Assembly: GCF_002368415.1 (NCBI RefSeq)
Contig: NZ_AP018290.1
Location: forward strand, 3,237,614-3,301,613
Direction of reading: 5' to 3'
Length of the DNA: 64,000 nucleotides
Source: Calothrix sp. NIES-4105
GTDB taxonomy: Bacteria; Cyanobacteriota; Cyanobacteriia; Cyanobacteriales; Nostocaceae
Shown here: positions 34,701 through 41,991 of the stretch, piece after piece
Layout of the letters: every line of letters starts with the position of its first letter
How positions within the stretch are numbered: the first letter of the stretch is position 1
Notes under the pieces: generated by a model
The model's input: the letters and a program-made list of their open reading frames with translations, nothing else
Told to the model about the DNA's origin: nothing
Databases searched by the model: none
Program-made: the position numbers and the translations under genes

Positions 34701-35377
34701 TTCAAGCTAACCAAACCGTTACTAACACTACCTACTTCAATTCGCCCCTGTGATGCTGTTAACTGACCACCTTCTAAACTAATATCCCCACCCACTAAAA
34801 CTATAGTTTTTTCAGGAGATACTTGTAGGTTAGCAGAACGATTAATTATATTCGCTCTCGCTTCAGGAAACTGTAAACCCAAGGGTACAGTAACACTCAA
34901 TAAAGATGTGCGTTGAGGATTAATCGCACTGAACTCACTACCGTCAGCAAATATGATGCTACTTGCTGTACTAGTTAGAAAAGAACCGCCAATATCTAAC
35001 GCAGCATTGCGACCGAAAACAACTCCATTGGGATTAAGGAAAAATAAGTTGGCATTACCTCTAGCTTGAAGCAAACCATCAATATTAGAGACAGACCCAC
35101 CTGTAACCCTCGTCAATATATTTTGAATTTCCAAAGCGTTGTTAAAAACAGCCGCTCCACCTGTAGGGACGGAAAATTCTTGAAAACTATGGAATAAATT
35201 ACCTCCAGCCACAGTTCCGCCATTTATCTCAAAATTGATATTGCCTTGAGGTGTAACTTTGGAGTTGACCGGAAGAGTATTATCTGGGACGATTTGCCCC
35301 ACTGCCGGATTCACTGCTATGGATAAGCACAGGGAAAGACTACAAACAAGCCAGGTAGGCAGAATATTTCGTATCAT
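31757..35377 (-). CDS. TpsA-type secreted filamentous adhesin
   Basis: The secreted partner of the system: 1206 aa, signal peptide (1-27), then a TPS domain (about 28-250) with NGGTVAGGNLFHSF and the hallmark NPNG at residues 115-118 in NLFFLNPNGVVFG. The rest is beta-helix sequence made of repeats such as GQGGDIKIETGKL, DGARISTSTRGRG, GGNITVLADTIDISG. Two near-identical units of about 221 residues lie between nucleotides 32560 and 33888. The C-terminus has a Cys in VAQACTGEVG and at the last residues (TTANCHAR). It starts the operon with tpsB and the CHAT gene. Surface adhesion or cell-cell contact is inferred from the family. Confidence 0.92.
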   Translation of the reverse strand: MIRNILPTWLVCSLSLCLSIAVNPAVGQIVPDNTLPVNSKVTPQGNINFEINGGTVAGGNLFHSFQEFSVPTGGAAVFNNALEIQNILTRVTGGSVSNIDGLLQARGNANLFFLNPNGVVFGRNAALDIGGSFLTSTASSIIFADGSEFSAINPQRTSLLSVTVPLGLQFPEARANIINRSANLQVSPEKTIVLVGGDISLEGGQLTASQGRIEVGSVSNGLVSLNPVTNGWTLGYKNVNNFGNIQLLSGSRLSGNNSIQVQAKRVTLTDGSKIVAETSGNQNGGEIFVRAKDLTVTNGSEISARTLSGGNAGVINVQADNVEVSGASSSGEVFSTIAATSRGSGNSGSINITTNRLTASDGGDVSVTTFNSGKGGNLSVNASEFVQLIGARTSPSGQNFSRSGLFAATEGTGNGGDITINTPNLQVADGARVSISTRGRGEDNKPGGRGGNLFVNAGEIELSGASADGGFISGLFALSGEERPDTSIIPSLATGQGGDIKIETGKLTIRSGARVSAATEGVGQGGNITVLADTIDISGASNITKRFSTLAATSNGAGNSGNITINSRNLRVSDGADVSVTAFRTGRSGELNVRASESIELIGAGTIPNTGNFSRSGLFAATEGTQDGGLLTVETGRLLVQDGARISTSTRGRGENGIPGGRGGNLIINALDAIELSGVGQVQITLDNKIETLTFASGLFALSGEDRPNISASVATGQGGDIKIETGKLTISSGAQVSAATQGVGQGGNITVLADTIDISGASNITQQFSTLAATSRGAGNSGNITINSRNLKVSEGADVSVTAFGTGRSGELNVRASESIELIGAGAIPNTGNFSRSGLFAATEGTQDGGLLTVNTGRLLVKDGARISTSTRGRGENGIPGGRGGNLIINASDRVELSGVGQVQVTRDNQTETLTFASGLFALSGEDRPNISAREATGTGGNLEVTTGLLSILNGAELSVSASGSGPAGRLQVQAQSVKLKDGSIRGATVVGTGANTTLQIRDSLQLRGNSQISTVAGNNSNGGNITIQAGAIAILENSSIKADAGRQGGNVRITTQGLFAFPGAITSTSEQGTQFNGIIEINLPDVGSNQELIDVPTTFFSPENQVAQACTGEVGKNRNQFIITGRRGLPPSPTEPLSSDVRVSTLPLQNSANNQQVQHQSTLVKYPQPATGWGVNKFGEVILTANSGNKAYQTQLTTANCHAR
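32560..33888. repeat. Tandem duplication of about 664 bp inside tpsA
   Basis: Two consecutive units, about 33224-33888 and 32560-33224, are almost identical at DNA level (for example CTGATATTTGGTCTGTC, CCAGTATTAGGGATAG and TGCTCCACTTATATCTATCG occur at matching spacing). A third, more diverged unit lies toward the 5' side. Confidence 0.8.
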
Positions 35378-35658
35378 TGGATACAGAATTGCCGATAGAT
35401 GGCAACAATGGTAACAATTATTGAAAAATACTACGAAAAATTCCTGAAAGTCAAATAATAAGATATTATTGGTGACAATAAAGGGTTTTCTCCCGCTCCC
35501 TTTATAGTTTCGATAACAAGTTCAAACCATATGATTCTTTCAAACTTCATCTCGTAAAGCTTTGGCTCTTTACCATGTAAAGTTTGAACGTAGAAATAAT
35601 CGCTTTTACATTTATAGAAACACTTAAAGCTGTAATTAGTTTAATTCCTAAAGCCATT
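35378..35658. promoter_or_regulatory. Divergent promoter region between tpsA and the COP23 gene
   Basis: The 281-base gap separates the tpsA operon on the minus strand from the COP23 gene on the plus strand. It is AT-rich and must hold both promoters. I cannot name a specific operator. Confidence 0.35.
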
Positions 35659-36186
35659 ATGAAATTCCAAAAATCATTGTTACTTGGTTTGACCACTGGG
35701 GCAATCGTGCTTGCTGCTAACCCTGCTTTCAGTAAGTTTAGTGACAGCAACAGTTTTGAATTCCTTTGTAATCCGGATGGGTTAACTACTGTTGTTCGGA
35801 ATAAACAAACTCAAGAAGTTGAACCTTTAATTCACTGGAAAGCTAAGTATATTGATTCATCGACGAAAATTAGCCAAGCTTGTGATCAAGCAGCCAAAAC
35901 TTTTAGGAGTCGCAAAGATAGTGGAAAGCCAATTATTTTAATGATTGATTATGACTCATACCAACAAACAACTGTTTGTTTAACTAATGACGAAACAGAG
36001 AGTTGTAATCTGAGTACAAGCGAGGAGCTATTACGCCTCGGAAAAAATGTTCCGGAAAAAGTTCTATCTGAAATAATTGACCCTAATCTAGCTCATTTAA
36101 AACCAAAAGATTTAGAAGCAAGTAAAGTTAGAGGGCTGGGTCGAATTTACGTAAGACCTCCACAAAAAGCATGGTGGCCATTTTAA
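35659..36186 (+). CDS. COP23 domain-containing exported protein
   Basis: A 175-aa protein from the ATG at 35659, which begins a good signal peptide (MKFQKSLLLGLTTGAIVLA, cleavage after AFS). The mature part has the C...C pattern (FLCNPDG, SQACDQA, TTVCLT, ESCNLS) and the sequence of the cyanobacterial COP23 family, named after a circadian oscillating polypeptide; the molecular function is unknown. The frame is open 25 codons further upstream, but only the ATG at 35659 gives a signal sequence at the start. Confidence 0.8.
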   Translation: MKFQKSLLLGLTTGAIVLAANPAFSKFSDSNSFEFLCNPDGLTTVVRNKQTQEVEPLIHWKAKYIDSSTKISQACDQAAKTFRSRKDSGKPIILMIDYDSYQQTTVCLTNDETESCNLSTSEELLRLGKNVPEKVLSEIIDPNLAHLKPKDLEASKVRGLGRIYVRPPQKAWWPF

Positions 36187-36282
36187 GAACTAACGTACAA
36201 TTTTTCTCAGTTTAAAGGTTTTATGTTAGTCGGTGGTGTTTATAAACCTCTACAACGCGACCCTCAAGGTAATACTTTTCTA

Positions 36283-36360
36283 CTTTTCTCTGTGTACTCT
36301 GTGTCTCTGTGGTAAAACAAATATATTACTGCACAGGCGCCCATCCGTGAGCTACAAGCC
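36283..36360. repeat. CTCTGTGT repeat plus CACAGGCG element
   Basis: CTCTGTGTACTCTGTGTCTC and TGTGGTAAAAC, then CTGCACAGGCGCCCATCC. Same pair of families as at 20516-20590. Confidence 0.65.
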
Positions 36361-36366
36361 AATTTT

Positions 36367-37692
36367 CTATTTAAAAATTAAATCTAGACGTTGTTGTGAT
36401 TGTTTTAATGCTTCTGTGGGGGAAGCTTTGCCTAGTAAAACTGCTTCAACCGCGCGTCCAATATTTTCTGAGACTCGGTTGTAACCTGGAAATATTGGGC
36501 GGGAGCGTCCAAATTTAGCTTGGTCTAAAAATACTTTAACTGCAGGTTGTTTTTTTGCAAACTCTAAATATTTGGGATTTTGGCGAGATTTGATGTTTAT
36601 TGGCAAATATCCTGTTCCAAGGGCTAATTCAGTTTGAAATTCTTCGCTTAATACATACTCTGCAAACTTAAATGCTGCTCTTTCCCGTTCCGGCGCCGTT
36701 TTAAACAAAAATAAATTCTCTCCACCAATACTAGTTGCAGGACGTTGATCAACAGGTATCGGGAATACGGCAAAATCTATACCCTTAGCTTGAAATTCTC
36801 CTAATGTCCAAGGCCCAGTTAACTGCATGGCAACTTTACCCGCTACCAAAGCATCAGTTTCATAGCCACGTTCTGGCCCTGATAATATAGCAGAACCATC
36901 TGTAATTAAATTTCGCCAAAGCTGCAACGCTGATGTTGCTCCTTTATTATCTGCTAAATCAACCCCAGCTGCACCTGCTGAACCACTAACTAACTCTCCA
37001 CCACCACTCCACATAAACGGCAACCAGGTAAATACTGCAAATTCTCCTTTTCCTAAAGGTAAAACCATACCATGCTGGTCTATTTGTCCGTCGTTATTGG
37101 TATCGCGCGTTAGTTTTTTTGCTACTTGTCGAAACTCTTCCCAAGTCTTAGGTACTTCCACTCCCGCAGCTTTAAACAAACTAGGACGGTAAAAAACACC
37201 GACGTTGTTTGTTGCAAAAGGAACAGACCATATTTTCTGTTCGTATTCCATCGACTCGAACAGCGTGGGGTCAATCTCTGATTTTACAGGAGATTTATTT
37301 AAGTAATCATCTAAAGGAATCAGCGCGTTGAGTTCGACTAATTGACCGCCAATAGTTTGATTGTACCATAGTAAATCGGGAGGTGCGTTTCCAACGACTG
37401 CCGCTAATATTTTTGGCATTTGCTGGTCTTGCTGCCCAATATATAATGATTCGACTTGAATATCTGAATGAGTTTGATTGAATTTATCAACTAGCTTTTG
37501 CAGCACGTCACGGTTCGGTGGTGGGTTGACACCTTGCCACAAAGTTAAACGTATTACTCCATTATTGTTAGAAGGCGCCGCTTGACACCCTGTTATCAAG
37601 AGCATGACGCACATAACTACTACCAGTACACCACTGAAGTAAGCGAACTTTTTTCTTGTGGTTCTATAACCGTGGTTGAAAAAAAACAGCAT
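36367..37692 (-). CDS. Carbohydrate ABC transporter substrate-binding lipoprotein
   Basis: Family 1 extracellular solute-binding protein, the capture subunit of a sugar ABC importer. A 441-aa protein with an N-terminal membrane segment and lipobox LLITGC (Cys at about 36), followed by RLTLWQGVNPP, a long alpha/beta two-lobe body, DTNNDGQIDQHG (an EF-like loop seen in many members), GKVAMQLTGPWTLGEF and the C-terminal PGYNRVSENIGRAVEAVLLG. The sugar is unknown. The membrane components are not next to it, so the gene is an orphan here. It is divergent from yebC with a 45-base gap. Confidence 0.9.
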   Translation of the reverse strand: MLFFFNHGYRTTRKKFAYFSGVLVVVMCVMLLITGCQAAPSNNNGVIRLTLWQGVNPPPNRDVLQKLVDKFNQTHSDIQVESLYIGQQDQQMPKILAAVVGNAPPDLLWYNQTIGGQLVELNALIPLDDYLNKSPVKSEIDPTLFESMEYEQKIWSVPFATNNVGVFYRPSLFKAAGVEVPKTWEEFRQVAKKLTRDTNNDGQIDQHGMVLPLGKGEFAVFTWLPFMWSGGGELVSGSAGAAGVDLADNKGATSALQLWRNLITDGSAILSGPERGYETDALVAGKVAMQLTGPWTLGEFQAKGIDFAVFPIPVDQRPATSIGGENLFLFKTAPERERAAFKFAEYVLSEEFQTELALGTGYLPINIKSRQNPKYLEFAKKQPAVKVFLDQAKFGRSRPIFPGYNRVSENIGRAVEAVLLGKASPTEALKQSQQRLDLIFK

Positions 37693-37737
37693 AAAGCAAA
37701 TACTAAATAAATATAGATGAGTTGACTAAAGAGTATT

Positions 37738-38493
37738 ATGGCAGGACACAGTAAATGGGCAAATATTAAACGCCAAAAAGCAGTGGTTGATGCGAAAAGA
37801 GGTAAAACCTTCACGCAAATGTCACGAGCAATTATTTTGGCGGCACGTAGCGGTATCCCAGACCCAGCAGGAAATTTTCAACTGCGGACGGCTATTGAAA
37901 AAGCTAAGGCTGCTGGTATTCCTAATGATAATATTGAGCGCGCGATTGCCAAAGGCGCCGGTAATTTTGCATCTGACAGTAACCAACTAGAAGAAATACG
38001 TTACGAAGGTTATGGGCCAGGTGGTGTAGCTATTTTAGTCGAAGCTCTGACCGATAACCGTAATCGTACTGCTGCTGAATTGCGAGTGTCATTTAGCAAA
38101 AATGGCGGAAACTTAGGTGAAACTGGTTGTGTAAGTTGGATGTTTGCCCAAAAAGGCGTATGTATCGTAGAGTCTGTCAAGAATGAGGAAAAATTGCTCG
38201 AAGCATCTCTTGAAGGTGGCGCCGAGTCTTATGAAATGACCGACGAAGAAACAGCCGAAGTATTTACCGAAGTCGCTGACTTGGAAACCCTTAGCCAAAC
38301 CCTCAAAAATCAAGGCTTTAAAGTTACTGATGTAGAACTGCGCTGGATTCCTGATAATAGTGTTGAAGTTGTTGACGATGAACTCGCGCGCACGCTCCTC
38401 AAGTTAATTGACACTCTCGAAGCATTGGATGACGTCCAAAACGTTACAGCTAATTTTGAAATGCCTGAACAATTAATGGCAGCAATGGCTTAA
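37738..38493 (+). CDS. yebC: YebC/PmpR family regulatory protein
   Basis: Members bind DNA or the ribosome; recent work links YebC-type proteins to easing translation of difficult (proline-rich) stretches, and older work to transcription control. The 251-aa protein starts with the invariant AGHSKWANIKRQKAVVDAKRG-type N-terminus (seen as AGHSKWANIKRQKA and RGKTFTQM) and has GIPNDNIERAIAKGAG, EEIRYEGYGPGGVA and DNRNRTAAELR. Length and motifs are canonical. It stands alone. Confidence 0.96.
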   Translation: MAGHSKWANIKRQKAVVDAKRGKTFTQMSRAIILAARSGIPDPAGNFQLRTAIEKAKAAGIPNDNIERAIAKGAGNFASDSNQLEEIRYEGYGPGGVAILVEALTDNRNRTAAELRVSFSKNGGNLGETGCVSWMFAQKGVCIVESVKNEEKLLEASLEGGAESYEMTDEETAEVFTEVADLETLSQTLKNQGFKVTDVELRWIPDNSVEVVDDELARTLLKLIDTLEALDDVQNVTANFEMPEQLMAAMA

Positions 38494-38705
38494 TTATGAT
38501 AGCGATGTCATAAGCGACATCGCAGCCAATCGCCTATAACCCTTAAGCTTGAGTGCTTACAGCGTCTAACATTTTAAAATAGCTAATTTTACTACAAAAA
38601 CAAATTATTTTTACATCAAAACTCCACATCGACTACAAGACAGCGACACATCAACCTGAGATAGTTTCTTTTGTCGATAGTTTGATGCCAATTGAGGAGT
38701 TATCT

Positions 38706-39002
38706 ATGAATAAGTTTGCAAAGGCTCTACTTTTAACTTTGGTTTTCAGCGCACCTCTTGCATTAACCACACCATCTGTTAAAGCTGAACCTACTACGGC
38801 GCCTGCTACCACTTCCACAACCGCTACAGTTAAAACAACGGCGCCTGTAACAAAGCAGAAAGCAGTTAGACATGGTAAGAAAAAAGTTAAAAAATCCACC
38901 AAGAAAGCAGCCATTGTCAAAAAAACAACCGCAGTTAAAACACCTGCTACCACTACACCTACAACATCAACACAACCTAGTGTTAAACCTGCTACAAACT
39001 AA
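38706..39002 (+). CDS. Small exported Thr/Lys-rich protein A
   Basis: A 98-aa protein from the ATG at 38706, which has a good ribosome binding site (GAGGAG at 38694). Signal peptide MNKFAKALLLTLVFSAPLA with cleavage after VKA; the mature part is low-complexity Thr/Ala/Pro with a Lys-rich centre (RHGKKKVKKSTKKAA). The signal sequence is clearly related to that of the next gene (MNKxAKALLxTLxxxAPL), so the two are tandem paralogues with different tails. No enzyme motif is visible; a cationic surface or periplasmic role is a guess. Confidence 0.72.
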   Translation: MNKFAKALLLTLVFSAPLALTTPSVKAEPTTAPATTSTTATVKTTAPVTKQKAVRHGKKKVKKSTKKAAIVKKTTAVKTPATTTPTTSTQPSVKPATN

Positions 39003-39080
39003 TTTCCTTTAATTATATAGTTTGCACAGCATCATATTTGCGATTATCTATTAATTTTACCTTTGTTTATTAATACTTTT

Positions 39081-39112
39081 AAACCTTGCTATAACTAGCA
39101 GGTTTTTTTTTA
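39081..39112 (+). terminator. Rho-independent terminator
   Basis: AAACC-T-TGCTA pairs with TAGCA-GGTTT around TAAC, followed by nine T residues. It ends the transcript of the Thr/Lys-rich protein. Confidence 0.75.
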
Positions 39113-39276
39113 ATTAAGTTTATTTAGCTTAATAAATTGACATAAACTTCAACACTTCTTGATTAAAAAATTGTATAAAAATATCCATATAAAATTCATA
39201 TGAGTAACAAGAAAATGACACATGAATCTGCGATATTAAAAACATCGACTGATTCCCCGAAAATAGGAAACACTTT

Positions 39277-39513
39277 ATGAATAAGATTGCTAAAGCCCTT
39301 TTGGTTACTCTTGCAATAGTTGCACCACTTTCTTTAGGCACCCTTGATGCACAAGCAAAAGTAATGCCTCACGCTAATGCTAAAACCGTTAAAGTTGCTC
39401 TAGCTCCAACAACTGGCGCCAAAGCAACAAAAGTTCGTCACGCTAAACACCATGCTAAACATCATGCTCGTGCCCACAAAAACAGCACAGTAAAACACTT
39501 AGCTAGAAAGTAA
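39277..39513 (+). CDS. Small exported His/Lys-rich protein B
   Basis: A 78-aa protein with signal peptide MNKIAKALLVTLAIVAPLS (cleavage after AQA). The mature part is short, very basic and His-rich (HAKHHAKHHARAHKN), which could bind metal ions, polyphosphate or nucleic acid. Its signal peptide matches the preceding gene, so it is a tandem paralogue. A hairpin follows at 39558. Function unknown. Confidence 0.72.
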   Translation: MNKIAKALLVTLAIVAPLSLGTLDAQAKVMPHANAKTVKVALAPTTGAKATKVRHAKHHAKHHARAHKNSTVKHLARK

Positions 39514-39557
39514 ATAAAGCATATAACTAATTGACACATTAATTATATATAACTATT

Positions 39558-39586
39558 CGGTGAGTGCAGCTACGTTGCATTCACCG
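39558..39586 (+). terminator. Hairpin after the His-rich gene
   Basis: CGGTGAGTGCA and TGCATTCACCG pair over 11 positions with one wobble, followed by ATTTTGAT. The position suits a terminator, although the T-tract is short. Confidence 0.5.
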
Positions 39587-39680
39587 ATTTTGATGCGTCT
39601 GTGGTTTGAACCATCGTTTATGGAAATTTATGCTAAATATTATGTAGTAACCATTTCAACGAGTTAAAGGAGTTGAATTT

Positions 39681-40352
39681 CTGAAAGACGTTGAACTCAA
39701 AGGGGCTGAAAAACTTATTGCCCCACTTATCGCACTGCTCGGTTTCGTATTTTTAGTACAATGGCTGATACGCGGTGATTTACGGTCATCGTTTGACCCT
39801 ACTTTTAACCAACAACAACCACCTTTGGTAATGAAGGGGGGTGATCCATATATCCGCGCGTTGATGCGAACAATCTCAGCTAGTGAATCCAATACACCAC
39901 GTCCCTATTCTGTTTTATATGGTGGTCAAAATGCTACTGACCTAAGTCGTCACCCACAGATTTGCGTCACAATAGTTAATGGTCCGAATAAAGGTAACTG
40001 TTCTACTGCTGCTGGTCGCTACCAAATTATTAATAAAACTTGGTATCAAATCGCTCCTCGTTATCATCCCAACCCATCACATTTAATGTTTTGGATCAAT
40101 TATAGCTTTGAACCAGAATATCAAGATATAGTAGTTCATCGTTGGCTAAGTGATTCACGAGTATGGGGCGCCGACATTCCCAAATTATTACGTCAAGGTA
40201 AAATAAACGATGTATTAAAACGGCTATCTCCGACTTGGACAAGTTTAGGATATGGTATTGAAAACAACTCAATGAGCCGTTCTTTACCCCGTATTTATCA
40301 AAAGGTGTTGAAAGATGAATTGGGCAACGGATGTAACGGATGTAACGGATAA
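39681..40352 (+). CDS. Membrane-anchored lysozyme-like muramidase (lambda endolysin/GH104 type)
   Basis: The catalytic domain cuts peptidoglycan: PYIRALMRTISASESN has the catalytic Glu, then YSVLYGG, STAAGRYQIINKTWYQIA and the helical C-terminus of the lambda-lysozyme-like family. An ATG at 39831 or TTG at 39825 would begin just before the catalytic domain. However, the frame stays open to 39651 and encodes a membrane anchor (LIAPLIALLGFVFLVQWLI). No ATG, GTG or TTG lies in frame there. AAGGAG at 39667-39672 sits eight bases before a CTG at 39681, which I take as start. The final residues GNGCNGCNG come from the GTAACGGAT repeat. Confidence 0.8.
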   Translation: MKDVELKGAEKLIAPLIALLGFVFLVQWLIRGDLRSSFDPTFNQQQPPLVMKGGDPYIRALMRTISASESNTPRPYSVLYGGQNATDLSRHPQICVTIVNGPNKGNCSTAAGRYQIINKTWYQIAPRYHPNPSHLMFWINYSFEPEYQDIVVHRWLSDSRVWGADIPKLLRQGKINDVLKRLSPTWTSLGYGIENNSMSRSLPRIYQKVLKDELGNGCNGCNG

Positions 40353-40410
40353 GTTATTGTGAATAGCAAAAACTTGTTTGATAAAACAAACTATCCGTTA
40401 CATTCATTCA
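40323..40410. repeat. GTAACGGAT repeats forming a hairpin between convergent genes
   Basis: GCAACGGATGTAACGGATG continues with a third unit at 40323-40352. The inverted form CTATCCGTTACATTCATTC lies at 40391-40410. They encode the last residues of both convergent genes and can pair across the gap. Confidence 0.78.
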
Positions 40411-41206
40411 TTATCCTTTGCCAAAAAACCTCTGGCTGTTCAAAATGAATATTATGTCCGGCGCCTAAAATAATATCTAATTGACAAGACTTACACATCT
40501 TAGCCATTTTAGTATTCAAATCAATAAACTTTTTATCGTATTCTCCAACTAATAAAAGCATTGGTAGTATATTACTTTGAAGCTTTTCCCAAAGTGAAGG
40601 TTGGGTTCCTGTTCCCATCCAACATAATGATTTTGCTAATTCAAAGGGATTATTTTCCATTCGAGTAGCAATCAAATCGTTATATTTAGAATGATTTTTA
40701 ATATTACCGAAAATTGACTGATTATACCAAGCTGATAAAAAAGCTGCAAATTCTTCGTTTGTATTTATTCTATTCAGCTTTCTAGCTATTTGCTTGTCAC
40801 TTTTTACTCGCTCTAATCTCTGTGACTGAGTTGATAAGCCAGGAGAAGCAGATTCAAGCACAACTTTTAAAAACCGTTCTGGAAAATTCAAGGCGAGATA
40901 TAAAGCCAATCTACCACCCATCGAGTAACCAACTATAAAACATTTATAAATTTTTAATTCGTTAAGTAAGTTAATTATTCCTTCTGCAATAAATTCCATT
41001 GTGTAATAATTATCACCACCTAACACTTGTGTTTTTCCATGTCCAGGTAAATCAAGTGTCAAAAAAGAAAACTTATTTGAAGATGAGAGCAACGAAACAA
41101 CATCTTCAAATTCTTCACAGTTACCCATAAAACCATGCAGAAAAAGAATAGTTGGTTTACTCAAATCTCCTTGAATACAGTAATTAAACTTATACTTATC
41201 ACTCAT
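40391..41206 (-). CDS. menH: 2-succinyl-6-hydroxy-2,4-cyclohexadiene-1-carboxylate synthase
   Basis: Alpha/beta hydrolase-fold enzyme of menaquinone/phylloquinone synthesis that removes pyruvate from SEPHCHC. Seen: oxyanion region FLHGFMGNCEEF, DLPGHGKT, nucleophile elbow GYSMGGRLAL (Ser), Arg after it, acid LLLVGEYDKKF and catalytic His in GAGHNIHFEQP. GYSMGGR and the FMGN step are MenH-specific, which makes this assignment better than a generic hydrolase. The C-terminal NECNG is repeat-derived. Phylloquinone is needed for photosystem I, which fits the organism. The ATG at 41206 is preferred over the adjacent one at 41209. Confidence 0.85.
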   Translation of the reverse strand: MSDKYKFNYCIQGDLSKPTILFLHGFMGNCEEFEDVVSLLSSSNKFSFLTLDLPGHGKTQVLGGDNYYTMEFIAEGIINLLNELKIYKCFIVGYSMGGRLALYLALNFPERFLKVVLESASPGLSTQSQRLERVKSDKQIARKLNRINTNEEFAAFLSAWYNQSIFGNIKNHSKYNDLIATRMENNPFELAKSLCWMGTGTQPSLWEKLQSNILPMLLLVGEYDKKFIDLNTKMAKMCKSCQLDIILGAGHNIHFEQPEVFWQRIMNECNG

Positions 41207-41212
41207 CACTTT

Positions 41213-41290
41213 CTTCTATTCACTCAGCACGAGCGCACGAGCGCACTTTCTTCTATTCACTCAGCACGAGCGCACGAGCGCACTCATCAC
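41213..41290. repeat. Direct repeat with CACGAGCG units
   Basis: The block CTTTCTTCTATTCACTCAGC + ACGAGCGCACGAGCG + CA occurs twice in tandem, followed by CTCATCACTAATTACTC. It lies between menH and the metal repressor gene. Confidence 0.75.
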
Positions 41291-41301
41291 TAATTACTCT
41301 A

Positions 41302-41706
41302 TTAGGGTAAAAATCTATCTAAAGCAGCTTTGAGTTGCTCGATTTCTACCTCAATATTACCTTCCTTTGAGGCTCTAGAGATACACTCAGTTAAATGCTC
41401 GTCTAAAACGATACGCGCAACTCGGTCTAAGGCGCCACGCACGGCAGCAATTTGTAATAATACATCTGGGCAAGGACTATTTTGTTGCACCATTGTTTTG
41501 ATACCACGAACATGTCCTTCAATCCGCGATAATCTATTTACAATGCGTTTAAGAGACTCTTCGCTATGAACGTGAGGATGAGCAGAGTGGTTATATGAAT
41601 GCTCATGTTCCTTATGGTCGCTCTTAATATCAGAACCATCAGAGATATCTTTTTGCGTATAAGTCACAGGCAAGGTTTCTTTCTTTAATCGGTTTGTTCC
41701 ATTCAT
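41302..41706 (-). CDS. CsoR/RcnR-family metal-responsive repressor (InrS-like)
   Basis: A 134-aa all-helical repressor. The family metal site is complete: Cys79 (NSPCPDVL), His104 and Cys108 (DEHLTEC). An N-terminal His-rich tail (HKEHEHSYNHSAHPHVH) precedes the conserved RLSRIEGHVRGIKTMV helix. A His-tailed CsoR-like protein with a Cys-His-Cys site is the layout of the cyanobacterial nickel sensor InrS; copper cannot be excluded. It would release its operator when metal binds. No metal exporter gene lies next to it, so the target is elsewhere. Confidence 0.88.
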   Translation of the reverse strand: MNGTNRLKKETLPVTYTQKDISDGSDIKSDHKEHEHSYNHSAHPHVHSEESLKRIVNRLSRIEGHVRGIKTMVQQNSPCPDVLLQIAAVRGALDRVARIVLDEHLTECISRASKEGNIEVEIEQLKAALDRFLP

Positions 41707-41991
41707 GAGCAGCTATCAACACGAGCGTAGTACACTTAATCCTAGCTTAGATAGAGGCGCAAAACCCGAATCGGCAAGTACGGATGTCAACAGTAGCTTT
41801 CAGGTTGCATTTACAAATAATTTTGAATATGAGTGGTTTATGCTGTACCCCTAAGAAAACTTATCCCATATCGGGACTTTGAAAGTGCAACCTCAAAGCG
41901 CTCTTCTTCGTCTGTTTTCTAGAGATTTAAACCAATAATTCAGTTTTTACTAACAATCATTCTTTATTGAACCAAAAATTAGGTTGTAGAT

